From Daldinia sp. FL1419 (Eukaryota > Ascomycota > Sordariomycetes > Xylariales > Hypoxylaceae), in assembly GCA_025201765.1 (NCBI GenBank), contig MU623341.1, positions 434,001 to 498,000 of the forward strand: a stretch of DNA of 64,000 bases, given 5' to 3'. The notes below the pieces were generated by a model. That model was not told where the DNA came from, ran no database searches, and was given only the letters and a program-made list of their open reading frames with translations. A program made the position numbers and the translations under genes. Below are positions 12,561 to 25,625 of the stretch, piece by piece; the first letter of the stretch is position 1; every line of letters begins with the position of its first letter.

Positions 12561-14567
12561 GTGCGTTGGTCGTTGATAATATTCCTCCCTATTTACCCAT
12601 CCATCTTTCTAGAACATGCCCAGGCACCTTGTCTTTCGTCTTACGCAAGCTTACAGGGACTTGAAATGGACGGTTAAAGGGTATTAAAAAGGGGGAGGGA
12701 GAGAAACCTCTGGAATAGGGGTGAGAAGAAATAGCTATGTAAACTCATCACGAACATATACGTAAATAAGCATAGTAGATATGAGGTCTATCGTATATAT
12801 AAGAAATATATGGGGGTAAGCTATTGTTAAATAGGTAATTACTGAATGATGTAACAGTCGACGTTTCTGGGGAGAAGTCTCATAGCTCCCCTTTTGGACT
12901 GAGTAGGCACCTTCTAGGATGGGGGCAGAGGCGCAATAACCATTGCTGACCAGGTGTTCATGAATTAGACATATAGGTTGGTAGGTAATTTAAATGGGCA
13001 TGGAACACTCGCTGTTTAGTTCCCATTGAAAAGACCGAGCAAAAAAATCATCATATTAGGACAAAGAATTGTATAATAAGAATATAATCGAATGTGGTTA
13101 CTGATACGGCTGCACGCCGACGGTAAGCCAACGGTTGAGTCGCATTCCTCACCCAATATAACCGTCAGCTACTCGCCCTCATTCCATCCCCTCTTCCCCA
13201 GCATTCCTTCACTTTCCCGTCTAGATGCATTTCCGGTCGTACAACGGGTAAATGCAGCCGTCAGGCAAAAGACCTGCAGGGCAGGCTTCCCTCGGGCCAC
13301 CACGTTGACATTAACACCTTGGCATAAGCATCATGCCGGGCTGCGCAACCAGTCATGATATATATCTGCATATCTATATGCGAGATAGACCTACATATTG
13401 GCCTGGCCATCCGAGTGTGGAATCACAAAGTCGAGACGCGTAATGCGAGCATATAGAAACATATCAATTCAGTTCTATTAATTCCGGACATAAGAGAACA
13501 TGCAAGACTCGGACCGGAGATTCATGAGATTAAGCCTTCAGCCATACCATCTACTGACAAGCGCTATGTTGGGTGGGGAAGTCACCGAGGCCGTTATTAT
13601 CTTGACAGTACAGTTAATATTGAGGTAAAGGGGGTAAAATAGGTCGTAGTACTGATGTTGTCTGCGAAAATTACCTTATTATGGCTCGGTCATAATACGT
13701 AGGTAGGTACCTAGGTGGGTAGATAAGATGCATCTAATGAAAACCTCGATCGAGATGGTAAATAATAACAAATTTCGCTAACTATATAGATATATCTTGT
13801 AATTCATTATATTGTTGTCGTCGCTAGTGTAGATCCGTGGTCACTCCATATTACAATATAATCGATGAACTGGTATGTCACGAAATACTTGGTATAACAA
13901 TAAAATGTAAATTATACCTCCAGGATGGCGTCGTTGACGATATTTCAGACTCCCTATGCTGATTACAGAGCATGGTTGCTAGTGTTGTGAAATTTGAAGG
14001 ATTGTAGCGACTACTATTTACATCTTCGGATGACTGTCGCACGGGGGAAAGGTACAGGTAGCTATTGGTATCATCCCTATCCCCCTTTTAAATATCTGAG
14101 CAGTTATAGAAGCTTATGGGACACAAGTCACATTCATGACAACTATCGAAGTTATGGTAGCATTGGAACAGATCGTATTGTTCGTTTCCGGGCCCTAAAG
14201 GCTTACAAAAAGGGGGAACACAATACATAGCAAAAGACAGGCTAGCCGCGATAGCGACACCAGCGTCCATCTACACGAGGGCCACTATAAATTGTTCCCA
14301 TTCATTCGTATCTCCAAACCGAGACGCCGTACCGTAAAGATCCAGCCCAGCACTCGTCCCATTGCGATCCCAAGGTCGCAGTAGGTGGTATGAAAAGAAT
14401 CAACAAAAACTGGTTTGCCGACCGACTAATAATAGCAAAGGAAAAAAAAAAAGTCCAGACTAAGTAGATACCAGAAGTAGTGTTAAGTAGATAAATATAT
14501 CCCCATTTTTTCACGCATTTCCCATATCCCATCATGATGGTAGACGTCATGTTAGATGGCGGCTAGA

Positions 14568-15888
14568 TTAGTCTCGTAAGGCATTTTCGTCGCCGAACGG
14601 GCTGCCGTCTCGCCCTGTCAATGATCTGCTTCTATCGACCCGTTTGTTTGAATCCCCTACTGCGCTTAGGGAATTATTGTGTCTGTTCGAGTGAGCGGGT
14701 GGGTCCGCGAAGGGACCTTGATCTACGACCGGTGTATCTTCGATTATTGTTACTGCGTTTGACTCCCTCTCCTTATGCGAATCCGAGTTATCGACGGCGT
14801 TGAGGGGAGATTTCGATTTCACTTCGATTGTCTTAGGCCCGCTACCAACACGAACCATTTGAGGTCGCACGGCGGTCGCCGTTGAAGCGCTGGCATTTTT
14901 GAAAAAGGTGGCGCCGATACTGAAGGCTGGAGATGGGGGTGGTTGGTCATATTTTTCATAGTCGACGGCTGGAACAGGTGGCGTTGAACTGCCGCTGGTG
15001 CTGCTGGGAGCGCGCGATTTAACACTTATGATAGATGGCTTGAGGAAATTACCCTTCTGAGCTGGAAGAGGGGAAATCACGGCATTCTTTCCGTAAATGG
15101 TGGATGCGACACTTGATCGCGGAGCATACGACGTTCGGGCGACTGATGAGCGGTCGCTGTAGCCAGAGATGCCCGAATATGTTGAGTCACGAAGATCACC
15201 GGGGACAAAGAAACGCTGTTCGTCGAAAGGCGAGTTGCTACCGCTCTCTGAGTGCGCAATAGGAATCGGTGGTACCGGAGGAACAAGTAATGTGGGCGAT
15301 GTGGGTGTGGCTCGGTTGGTTACACCGGGGATATATGCAATCTGGATGATGTTCGAAGCGCGAGTAAGGACGGTGGATGCGATCGAGTGTACGGTATGTG
15401 TCGATGCTCGTTTTGATCGGCTTCCATCTAACTCATTCGGCATACCCGCAGCCTCCTTTGTATGTTCCACATCTCCTTGCCACGGCTCTGGTTCATATTG
15501 AGATCTCTTACTTTTGATGCAAAACCTCCACACTAAATAGGTGATGATTGCGATAGCAGCTAAACCTCCAACTACACCACCTGCAATTGCACCAGCATTC
15601 GGTCCTTTGCTGACTTGGGGAGAGGCGCTATCGGCGGTTGGATCTTTTAAACAGAAGGCCTGAGGACACACGTTGCAAGTTTGGACACTGAATTGACACA
15701 CTTCATCGTCGGCACAACTAGGACACGTCGGCGCACCATTCTCACACTTCACACAGCCCTTTTGCCTTTTGGTGAAAGCTGATGGGGCGTCTTCGTCTAG
15801 ACCTCGGGTGTTAGAAACGACAATTCGGGGTGTTGGAAAAACTAAACTTACTTAGGGAAAACCCAACGAAGCCGGGAACACCTGCCAT
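14568..15888 (-). CDS. OPY2: Opy2-type membrane anchor protein (HOG/filamentation MAPK branch)
   Basis: Opy2 proteins are single-pass membrane anchors that recruit the Ste50-Ste11 MAPKKK module to the plasma membrane in osmostress and filamentation signalling. Exon 1 is 15888-15852 (37 nt) and exon 2 is 15802-14568. The 49-nt intron has donor GTAAGT, branch CTAAC and acceptor GAG. The product is 423 aa. Residues about 30-63 form the Cys-rich Opy2 N-terminal domain, with the spaced cysteines of GCVKCENG, CPSC, VCQF, TCNVCP and FCLKD. A transmembrane helix lies at about 82-107 (AGAIAGGVVGGLAAIAIITY onward), followed by the basic stop CIKSKR. The long cytosolic tail is Ser/Pro-rich, with several SPxP/PPxP stretches. 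There is no classical signal peptide, as is usual for this family. The start is set by the small first exon, because the frame upstream of the intron has no other ATG. Confidence 0.85.
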
Positions 15889-16424
15889 CGTGACCTAGTG
15901 GGAGAAACTTCCAAATCTATTATAAAGGGGCGGCTTGGACGATTTGGACTTTTAAGGGACTTGAAATCGATGCCTCAATGGGGATCGACAGTATGATGCT
16001 AGACGTTGAAGAACTTGGCTTGGCGGTGAGATCGACCCTACTGCAGATCGGTCTAGACAATTGAAATGCTCAGAATGTCTTGATTGGTGATTGATATCTA
16101 AGCGCAAGGCTCTCGTTTTTTGGCCTCAATGTTTGCGTAGTAGTATTGGACGACACGGAAGCATCAAGCGTCAGGTCGTGTTCGTTGTGATATCGAATTG
16201 GCTGGGATTTGGTGGAAGAAGGGGGCGGCGCGGGAATGTTGGCGTTACAGGCGATGATTTAATTGATGGGTAGATAAACGAGTGACGGAGAGACTAGCTC
16301 AAAGAGAAATGAATTTGAATAAGTGCAACCTAAGTCGCCATGGAAAAAAAACCTTTAACGAAATCCACTGTAGTATCGATTGCAACTTGTGCGAGTGATA
16401 CTTTTTTCCTCTTGAATTTGCAGT

Positions 16425-16700
16425 GTAGTTAGAGTGTGACAGGAGAGTTGAATTGGTAAGAAAGGAAAAAAGAGAATTGAACGAGAATTGGATGGATCCC
16501 GCACAACAGGACTAGGAGTGGCAGAAGTGGCAGAAGTGGCAGAAAGCGGCAGGGTGGCAGCAGATGGGGGGCGTGGGAAAGGAAGGCCTGGAAGGTGGAA
16601 GGTGGGAGGGCGCAAAATGCGAAGTGCGAACTGACTGCTGCAAGAGGGATGGGGCCGATGGGTTTAGATGGGCAGATGGGCAGATGGGAAGCATTAGCGG
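16425..16700 (-). promoter_or_regulatory. Pyrimidine-rich upstream tract of OPY2
   Basis: The + strand is G/A-dominated, so the OPY2 coding strand is C/T-rich about 540-810 bp before its ATG. It contains (GTGGCAGAA)3 at 16518-16544 and repeated GGGCAGATG words at 16670-16690. Assignment as promoter or 5' leader is by position and strand asymmetry only. Confidence 0.35.
16518..16544. repeat. 9-bp tandem repeat (GTGGCAGAA)3
   Basis: Three perfect copies, then degenerating to agcggcagggtggcagcag. Confidence 0.85.
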
Positions 16701-19700
16701 ACAAGGTTAGTTCGGCTTCATTAATTGAGGGATAGCCTGGCTAGTCCCTGGGCGAAACACCCACAAGGAGTAAGAATAATGGGTCGATTTAAGTCGATTT
16801 TACAGGTATTACGGATATTTTACAGGTATCTCATAGGCAGGTTGCAGGTACGTACTGCTTTTTGCAGCGCGAGAGCGTCGTACAGAATAGCAAAATTGCC
16901 AAATTAGGCGAAACAAACTCGACGGGCAGGGACCAACGGAGCTTTCTTATTGGTTTGCTAGTCGCTGTTAAATAATCCTACAGGACTCTGGAATATTTTG
17001 TACCTTCTAATCCAGGAACAGCTCAAAACACAATCGAAGATAGACATGTGTCAAAAAGGAGAGAACAAAGATGAGATCGTCAATTATTTCCATATTTCAA
17101 GGTTGCACATGTATAATAAATAAAAATTTATACCTAATATCGTTCAAAGAATCCCTAGAACAGAGAATAACAAAACAAATTTATGCGCCATGTACTGATA
17201 TTTGCGTTCATATTCGCGTACATTTGTTTGTATGCGGTTAGTCTGTTTGTCTGGGAGGGGCTAGAACTCTTGGATCTACAGACCCACGCGACGGGGTCCC
17301 TTTCGATGACATTACATACGCATTATCTCCTTAGGACCTAGGTAGCTTAACCTTGATTTATCTGCAGGTGAGGGTGTGGTGTTATTTCGATAGAATGCGC
17401 GTAGTACTCAAAATCAAGTTCTTCGTGGTGTACGAGGTAATATCCTTCTTTTTTTCTCTCTTAAATGGTAATGGCCCCTAGTTTGAACTATCATCGAATT
17501 GGATGATCGATTCCGGAGATGGAATTATATCACCGGTCTTTTGGTTCAGCAGGGTTAGCAGGCATAAAATCAATCAATCTAATCGGAGCGAATCATTACC
17601 CACGTCCTTCAAGTGCCGTTCGGTATTGTCGTACTTCTGCCTCCCCGGGCTTTGGGGGCTACTTGCCGTTTTCCCGGAAGAAATGATGGGAATCAAATAT
17701 TAAAAACTCGCTAACTCTTTTCTTGCTATATATACTAAGAAGGATCGCTTAACCTAATAGCGATTAGACATAACTTTTTCATTAATATGTAAAGTTGACG
17801 AGATTATGAGAGGCTAGGTGTGAATTAAACCATCCAATCTTTTCCATCTTATGGGCAGGGTATTGTATAAAACAGAAGAGCTGTTGTAAAGAGAAGAGAA
17901 AAAAAGAGTAGCCACCTAAACAACACGGATAGTATCAACCCCATATGAATACATGAAATTTGCGGGCCCAATATAATTGTTAAGTAAGTGGATTGAAAAT
18001 ATAGTAAACTTTAAAGCTGATAGAATAATGCTATAGACTTCTGCTTACACAATGTAGAATTGATTATACCTACATCCTAATGTAGGGGGCGAGTGCAATG
18101 TACGTAAGGAATCTATCAATATGTGAATACCTCTTTGTGACTACTTAACGTTAGGTACCTAGTTAGTCAAAGTAAGCTAGCAGGCAGTAATTAAGTAGCG
18201 CACTCATATTTTTCGTATTTTTCATATTTTTGGGCAAACTTTCAGTCCTAATCAACGTGCCGATTAGAAATGGTATATGAAATTCAATATTTGGGGCTTC
18301 TAGTTAAAGAAACATGTTTACAGGTATCTACCCGTAAGAGGCAAGGCGCGTAGGGGTGCATTCACCTGGTAGGACCGTCGGTCGAAGGTGGTGATTGAAC
18401 AGGTAATCGCCCGGATGCTCATGAGGTTGAATGCGATATAAATCGATACAGTTATACTAAATATCAGATAGATTGAACCTATTCCGCGTGATCTTCGAGG
18501 ACTTATAAAGCTAGCTCTAAATATATCTTATGGGGAGAAATGATTACATACATGTAAGGAGATCTGAAAGGGACGCTCGTAGGGCTGGATGCGACGCTTT
18601 TAAATAACCATGTAATTGATAGCAACGTATCTAACAGATCTGTATGGATGGCGTAACTGATGTTTATAAGTGGGATTGTTATTGTTCTCATTCATCGTAT
18701 CTTTATGGTACATACCTACATGAGATGAAAAGCTTGAGCGAGAACTTTAACAAATATTGGCATGATATGGATGCGAGATAGGGCAATAATAGAGGCAGAT
18801 AAGATCTGCATACACGACGAAGAGTTTAGGTATTGTCACCGAATCCTGCACCGCCTCATTCTTCGTATCCACAAGGAGTCTTCTTCACTTTAGGGGATTT
18901 GCCCCACCCAATGAGGCTACTATGTATGCAAGTAGAGCCCCACCAAGCTCTCCTATTTCTAGCTATTTTTAGCCCGAAAGGACCCTTATGGAGATTTATT
19001 ATGAAGTACGACTAGATACGTTCGACTGAATTATAGCTGCTAGAAATATAATCACCGAAGGCCTCAGTCGACAACACACGCAGCTATTTGAGTAAATTTA
19101 GAGAGATCAACAGACGAGCACGTATCTTCAATACCGTCCATTTATCAACGCTATCAAATATGTACAAGATAGATAGGTGGTACACGTAGGGCATTGGGGA
19201 AAGTGTGGGGGCTTAGTTTCAAGCTAATAACAAGCTGAGGTTGCCAACGGGTGGACCATTTGGCATCCATCCCCTGAAAAAATAGCAATATAGGAAATAT
19301 GCACTTAAAGAATCAGCCATAAATTCGTATACTTTAATAGGCGCGTGTTACAGAGCATATGATATGTTTAATGCATGGATATAGAAGATACCTAGTAGCT
19401 AACTAGGTATCTCTGAAACATAAAATTGAAAAAGAGAAACGATAATATCGAGCATGATGTTCTCCAAAGAATTCGAAAATGACAGGACGATACATAGTAG
19501 TAACCTAGTCATATTGGTCAGTAGGTAGCGATGCTTGCCCGCCACTTGTCTCACCCTATTATCCCTGTGCTGACTTGTATGCAGTACTTAGTAGGCTATC
19601 GTGTATTGCGCCTTGTTGGATCGATGCTATTCGTTAGCTCGCATTTGTGGCTGAACCTTACATGTTGGATCCATCGCGGGAGGAGAAAAAAAAAACTTGT

Positions 19701-20243
19701 GAGTTGAAGTTGTTCCGCTCTTTGTCGCTATCTCACATAGGTACTTAAGGTATAGTATCCAAATCGTACCGCAATACTATAATATATACTCGAATAAATA
19801 CCAATAGAGAGCAACATTAGTAAATAGTAGATACTGTCCTACAGGAGCTAGAAGTATCATATTAAGTGACGTACATAGGGTAGTATGTTTGTCTCTCAAG
19901 GGAGCAGATGACGGATGAATTTTCTAGCCCATCCAGCGAATGCATCTAAAAGTACCTAAGGCTGGTACTTAGCGGGCAGTTGGAAACCAGGCATGCAGGG
20001 TTAACTGAGCCAATAGAACCGTAGCTTAGCAACAGTGCATATACCTGTAGGGACTAGCGCGGATATTACATACTCAGGCAGCTAGTCGCACAGGTGCAGT
20101 AACGTAACGGCTGAATCGCCTATATTCTATGCTAAGCCACATCAGCCCTGGCAAATAACCTTGGAAGTGCGAATAAATGTTATCAAGCTTGGAAACTTGA
20201 AGGTGGTGGGTACTGCATGTACCTAGACTTGGTTTCTGTTTTC

Positions 20244-20264
20244 TTGCATGTTGCATGTTGCATG
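20244..20264. repeat. 7-bp tandem repeat (TTGCATG)3
   Basis: Three perfect adjacent copies about 490 bp before the chitin synthase ATG. Confidence 0.85.
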
Positions 20265-20754
20265 TCTCCTTTTAGGTACTTGTGTTAGCGGCCTCTCATA
20301 TAATCATATGGGGTTTTACGTCCCTACGCGGATCCCATCCCAACCTGAAAAAGAAAAAAAATACGAACGACCGCCCTTCCTTCATCTTTCCCCTTAGAAC
20401 ACCTACAACTATTTTCACCCCATCGCGAGACTTCCCCCTATGTCTTCGAGCATTGGGTGATTGATTCATCAAATCGCTTGGGATACCCTTTCCCTCCTTT
20501 ATTACTTATTATTGCAGTATTAAGTATTAAATCTGCCTGTAAACGGCCGCATTCACTTTAATCTTCTTTCCTGTGGGGGGAAACCTTGATTCTCGCGTGG
20601 CCCCTGGACCCTTACATTACTCGTCGCAGTGTCGAGAAGTCAACACAACACGAGCTTGAGGGGAAAAAAATAAACAACAACAATAAAAAAAGCATAATTA
20701 ATCGGTTTGCGATTTTCGCTATTTAAGATCGGCTGGTTGTAGCCGATAATCAAT

Positions 20755-23642
20755 ATGGCTTACAACGGTGGTCATGGTGACGAGTACGATGGTGGGCATC
20801 GTCTTCAAGACATGCCTGCCGGTAGCACGGTAAGGTTTAACTTTAATAACTATAACCATTGTTTTGGATTCGTCCACCTGCAAGGTCAAATAGCTAATTT
20901 GAGCCTCTTTGCATTTAGTATCACCTACCTCCTCATGATCAAGAAGATGATGAATCCCAGCGTCATCTCTTAGGACAGACTCCTGGTCTCCATTACGAAC
21001 AGGACCGTCTAGGTACCAATACTCCTCCTGCACGTCCAGTCTCGGCCTACAGTCTTACTGAGTCGTACGCTACGAACGCGCCTCCTCCCACACAGTCACC
21101 AGGACCTCAATATACTAGTGAGTTCGGGGGAGGCTACGGCGGACATCAACTTGAGGATACTGGTTTCGGATACGGTAGACCTGCGTCTACGGTCGACAGC
21201 GATGAGGGTTGGCTACGTCGCCAGCAACCAGGTGGTGGCGGCGGTGGCTTAAAGCGTTATGCCACCCGAAGGGTTAAGCTAGTTCAGGGGTCCGTTCTCA
21301 GTGCGGATTATCCTGTGCCTAGTGCCATCAAGAATGCCGTCCAGGCTAAGTATCGCGACACTGAGAGCGGCACCGGAGAGTTTCTCAACATGCGATATAC
21401 AGCTGCTACCTGCGATCCGAATGATTTCACCCTGAAAAATGGTTACGATCTTCGGCCTCGAATGTATAACAGACACACGGAACTTCTTATTGCTATCACA
21501 TACTATAACGAAGACAAGCAGCTCTTTGCGCGAACACTTCATGGTGTTATGCAGAACGTCCGTGATATTGTCAATCTGAAGAAGTCCACTTTCTGGAACA
21601 AGGGTGGCCCCGCCTGGCAAAAGATCGTCGTCTGTTTCGTTTTCGACGGTATCGAGAAGGCAGACAAGGAAACACTAGATGTCTTGGCCACCATTGGTGT
21701 CTTCCAGGATGGTGTCGTGAAAAAGGAGGTTGGCGGCAAGGAGACCGTTGCCCATGTCTTCGAGTACACTACTCAGCTATCCGTCACTCCAAATCAGCAA
21801 CTCATTAGGCCAGTGGATGACAGCCCTCAGACTCTGCCGCCTGTCCAGATGATTTTCTGTTTGAAGCAGAAGAACACTAAGAAGATCAATTCTCATCGTT
21901 GGCTATTCAATGCATTTGGCAGAATCCTTAACCCTGAAGTGTGTATCCTTCTTGATGCTGGTACTAAACCTGGCCCGAAGTCGCTCCTCGCGCTTTGGGA
22001 AGGGTTCTACAACGACAAGGATCTTGGTGGAGCTTGTGGTGAAATTCACGCCATGTTAGGCAAGGGCGGCAAGAAACTGATGAACCCTCTTGTCGCCGTC
22101 CAGAATTTTGAGTACAAGATATCCAACATTCTGGACAAGCCTCTAGAAAGCTCTTTCGGCTACGTGTCTGTGTTGCCTGGTGCTTTCTCGGCGTATAGAT
22201 TCCGAGCTATTATGGGCCGACCTCTAGACCAATACTTCCACGGTGACCATACTCTTTCTAAGATCCTCGGCCCCAAGGGTATCGAAGGCATGAACATTTT
22301 CAAGAAGAACATGTTTTTGGCCGAAGATCGTATCTTGTGTTTCGAGCTTGTTGCCAAGGCTGGATCTAAGTGGCATTTGTCATATATCAAAGCTGCCAAG
22401 GGTGAGACTGATGTACCCGAGGGTGCCCCCGAATTCATCAGCCAGCGACGTCGTTGGCTTAACGGTTCTTTCGCTGCCTCACTTTACTCACTGATGCACT
22501 TTGGTCGTATGTATAAGAGCGGCCACAATATCGTCCGCATGTTTTTCCTTCACATCCAGCTCATCTACAACATCGCAAACGTATTGTTCACCTGGTTTAG
22601 TTTGGCTTCATACTACTTGACAACAACGGTTCTTATGGACCTAGTCGGAACACATGTGGAACCCGGCCCGACTTCCGCTGAGAGGCACGGCTGGCCTTTC
22701 GGTGACAAGGCCAGTCCCATTGTCAACATCATCCTCGAGTACTTGTACATTGCCTTCTTGATTCTGCAGTTCATTCTGGCGCTTGGTAACCGTCCCAAGG
22801 GTTCCAAGTGGGCTTATATTGCGTCGTTCGGTTTGTTCGGATTCATTCAGCTCTATGTCCTCGTCTTATCTGGTTACCTCGTCGTCAATGCTTTCTCTCC
22901 GGACAACCTGCCCAAAGGCGAAAGTGCTGGTGATGCACTCAAGGATATGTTTACAGGCCAGTCCGAGGTTGCTATCATTATCTTAGCCTTACTTGCAACA
23001 TTCGGTTTATACTTTATCGCGTCGTTCATGTATCTGGACCCGTGGCACATGTTCCACTCCTTCCCGCAATACCTCGTCCTGATGTCGACGTACATCAACA
23101 TTCTGATGGTTTACGCGTTTAACAATTGGCACGATGTTTCATGGGGTACCAAGGGTTCGGATAAAGCCGAAGCCTTACCAAAAGCTCAAGTTGTGAAGGA
23201 CGAGAAGGGCGAAGCTGCTATCGAAGAAATCGACAAGCCCCAGGAGGATATCGACAGCCAGTTTGAACAGACAGTGAAGCGTGCTTTGGCTCCTTTCAAG
23301 CCGGAGCCTGAGGATGAGAGCAAGGAACTCGAGGATTCGTATAAGTCCTTCCGAACATCCTTAGTCGTTGCGTGGTTATTCTCAAACTGTGCTCTTATCG
23401 TGGGAGTAACTAGTGACAAGCTGACGGGCACGTTCGGCGTTGGGGTAAGTTTGACTTATGACTACATATAGAAGATGAAGAGTTGTATGCTAACTAATTC
23501 ATAGGGCACCACATCTGACCGCACTGCTCAGTTCTTCAAGTTCCTCCTGATTGCCACTGCAGCTATGTCTCTTGTCCGTTTCATCGGATGCTGCTGGTTC
23601 TTGGGCCGAACTGGAATCATGTGCTGCTTCTCCAGGCGGTAA
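20755..23642 (+). CDS. chs-1: Chitin synthase, class III
   Basis: Processive membrane glycosyltransferase (GT2) that polymerises UDP-GlcNAc into cell-wall chitin at the plasma membrane. Exons are 20755-20829, 20919-23444 and 23505-23642. The introns of 89 and 60 nt have donors GTAAGG and GTAAGT, and a CTAAC branch in the second. The product is 912 aa, close to the usual length of about 900-920 for class III. The acidic disordered N-terminus (MAYNGGHGDEYDGG...) and the conserved LKRYATRRVKLVQGSVLSAD block precede the catalytic domain. Catalytic motifs include EDR at 494-496 and the processivity motif QRRRW at 534-538, followed by LNGSFAAS. Several membrane helices follow (from LIYNIANVLFTWF onward), then an acidic linker and a last exon with further hydrophobic segments ending CCFSRR. 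Class III is called from the match to Neurospora CHS-1 / Aspergillus ChsB type sequence. These enzymes support hyphal tip growth. Confidence 0.96.
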
Positions 23643-24412
23643 AGCAGCTAAGATTCGAGGGGCAATTAGGTCTTTTGAGATTTATACGCCTATGATATGT
23701 ACAAATGTAGCCTGTCTCCAGGACCTGGCGTCAAACACTGTTTCTATGGTGGATAGACGGGCGATATGACTCGGTTTGCAAGATAGGGTAGGGGGATTCA
23801 GAAAAGTTGCGGCTACGCCATTGGACCGTTAACCGTGTGACATTGTTTGGCGTTATTGACCTTCTCCTTTTTATATACACCTACCTAATGTCTCTAAACT
23901 GAATACCTAGGTACCTAGATAGTTAGGTCAGTTACTTATGATGCATTCTAGCAAATCGATGATTTTTTTACGGCAATCATAAGATGACTGAGTGTTGATC
24001 AGCCCCAATCTACATGCTCTGTCTATTTAATGGTCTTGTGTTCTGTCGATGATTACATGCGTAGTATATCTACCTATACCTATTTCAGTACATGCATATG
24101 AAGAGGTAGGTACTTGCTAAGTAAGTGTGGCATTTGACTTAGGTACGTGCGACTTATCGTTCTAAATAACAGGTAGGTTAGTCTACAGGTACTTATAACG
24201 TTGAATTGTACAATATAGATCTGTACTTAGCATGGGATACAGAGGTACTTCAGTGAACTACCCCACTATACTACGTAAAGCTGCCCGTACTTCAAAGAAA
24301 ATACCCAAACGACTTCACCCCGCGTTGAAATAAATACCTAACCTAGGTACCTACTGCCTACCTCTCTTTTTGCCAAAGAACTTAGTACTATTTCCTCTTC
24401 GATCTTCGAGCC
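23643..24412. other. Intergenic region between chitin synthase and OTU gene
   Basis: A 770-bp spacer between two tandem + strand genes. It holds a perfect TACCTAGGTA at 23904-23913, a near copy at about 24340-24352 only some 60 bp before the OTU gene ATG, and several TAGGTAC words between. No gene seen. Confidence 0.7.
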
Positions 24413-25345
24413 ATGGAGTCTTTAGAGGCGATTCAAGCCCGCCATCGTAAAGAACAGCGCGACTTACAAGGACGAATTACGAACAAGAAGAAAAACGCAA
24501 CCAAGAAGACGCGGAAAAGTGTCAACGACGAATGCGCCGAGCTCGAGCGACAATTAAAGGAGAGACACGAGCAAGAGATTGCTGCGTTGAGCGGAAACGC
24601 CGAGAGCGAAGGACCAGACCAACAAGAAAATTCCCAAGGTCAGAACCTCGATGGAACAAGTTGCGAAGACTTGACAAATGGCATAACAAAGCAATTAAAA
24701 GACACAACTATATCCCAACCACAAGAATCCGATCCCGCGACACAGCAAGAACAGCAACAACCCAAGAAGCGAAATCGTCAAAAAGAACGTATGGCGCGTA
24801 GGGCCGCAGAACAAGAAGCCGCAGCGATGGCTGCGGAGAAAGAGGCAGCTAACATGACAGATCACCGGAAGATCGAAAAAACGTATATGCTCAAAGAATT
24901 CAAGGCGAACAACCTAGTTGAAAAGGAAATACAACCAGATGGTCACTGTCTATTCTCCGCCATAGCAGACCAACTTCAAACGCGTGGCATACCACTCGGT
25001 CCAGAGGCGGAAATAAAAGGCAAACCAGCTTATAGAATAGTACGGCAAGCAGCAACAAATTACATGGAAGCGCACGCGGACGACTTTGCGCCATTTTTGG
25101 AGGAGCCGCTGGAGACGTACGTGCCTAAGATCCGGGACACGGCGGAATGGGGCGGGCAATTGGAGCTCTCGGCGCTGGCGAACGCGTACGGCGTCGAAAT
25201 CAAAGTGTTACAAGACGGGCGGACGGAAACTATCGAGCCGAGCGCGGAGAACGGGGGTGAGGAGAGGCAGAGGATATGGCTGGCGTATTATCGCCATGGG
25301 TACGGACTTGGTGAGCATTATAATTCGCTGAGGGAGGCGGATTAG
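24413..25345 (+). CDS. OTU2: OTU-domain cysteine protease (deubiquitinase), OTU2/OTUD6 type
   Basis: Predicted deubiquitinating thiol protease. Single exon, 310 aa. Residues 1-60 and about 125-165 are highly charged and probably coiled coil (ERQLKERHEQEI; RNRQKERMARRAAEQEAAA), as in OTUD6B/yeast Otu2. The OTU catalytic domain spans about 165-308. The catalytic Asp and Cys lie in PDGHCLFSAIADQ (D176, C179). The catalytic His is H302 in GEHYNSL. The conserved WGGQLELSALANAY segment lies between them. The start is the ATG in a good context (gagccATGG). The 3' end is about 280 bp from the convergent CorA-like gene. Yeast Otu2 associates with ribosomes and acts on ubiquitinated eS7. That role here is inferred from the family only. 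Confidence 0.93.
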   Translation: MESLEAIQARHRKEQRDLQGRITNKKKNATKKTRKSVNDECAELERQLKERHEQEIAALSGNAESEGPDQQENSQGQNLDGTSCEDLTNGITKQLKDTTISQPQESDPATQQEQQQPKKRNRQKERMARRAAEQEAAAMAAEKEAANMTDHRKIEKTYMLKEFKANNLVEKEIQPDGHCLFSAIADQLQTRGIPLGPEAEIKGKPAYRIVRQAATNYMEAHADDFAPFLEEPLETYVPKIRDTAEWGGQLELSALANAYGVEIKVLQDGRTETIEPSAENGGEERQRIWLAYYRHGYGLGEHYNSLREAD

Positions 25346-25625
25346 AATGGTGCCGAAGGGAAGATGAAAAAGAATAAATAGGAGAGAATTTTAAAACTCT
25401 AGGTTAGACCAATGCCTCGTACGGGCATGGTGTCATCATTGTTCCCTCGAGAGTGGTTACGGCTTACGTCTACATCAGGAGGTAGATTAGAACTCCCCAT
25501 GCTACGAGACGTTATAAGAATTATATATAAGGCATATCACGATATATACCTAAGATTATATATATGAAACCAGATAGACGCTCGTGATACCTCGCACAAA
25601 TCTTAGTCTTGGATTCTGCGCTTAC

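Larger units (their letters stand above)
3712..14567. other. 11-kb gene-poor region
   Basis: No open frame in this interval has a recognisable domain, a credible exon chain or a good match to a fungal protein family. Contents that can be named are (ATTT)n at 7232-7261, an ACTAT pentamer array at 7366-7416, perfect TACCTAGGTA at 7057-7066 and a close copy near 13708, a (TC)n run at 9415-9443 inside a pyrimidine-rich block (about 9340-9860), and an AT-rich island at about 10890-12560. The open frames at 9342-9920 (+) and 10037-10465 (-) look like chance frames. Confidence 0.6.
15889..20754. other. Divergent intergenic region between OPY2 and the chitin synthase gene
   Basis: No gene could be recognised in these 4.9 kb. 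The first part (16425-16700) is purine-rich on + and so pyrimidine-rich on the OPY2 coding strand, which fits its promoter or leader. A 9-bp repeat lies at 16518-16544 and a 7-bp repeat at 20244-20264. The middle is AT-rich with scattered TAGGTA words. The last 400 bp before 20755 are C/T-rich on + and fit the chitin synthase promoter. Confidence 0.55.

Noticed and set aside
21539..23431. Several minus-strand frames of 64-113 codons
   Set aside because: They are antisense shadows of the chitin synthase coding sequence.
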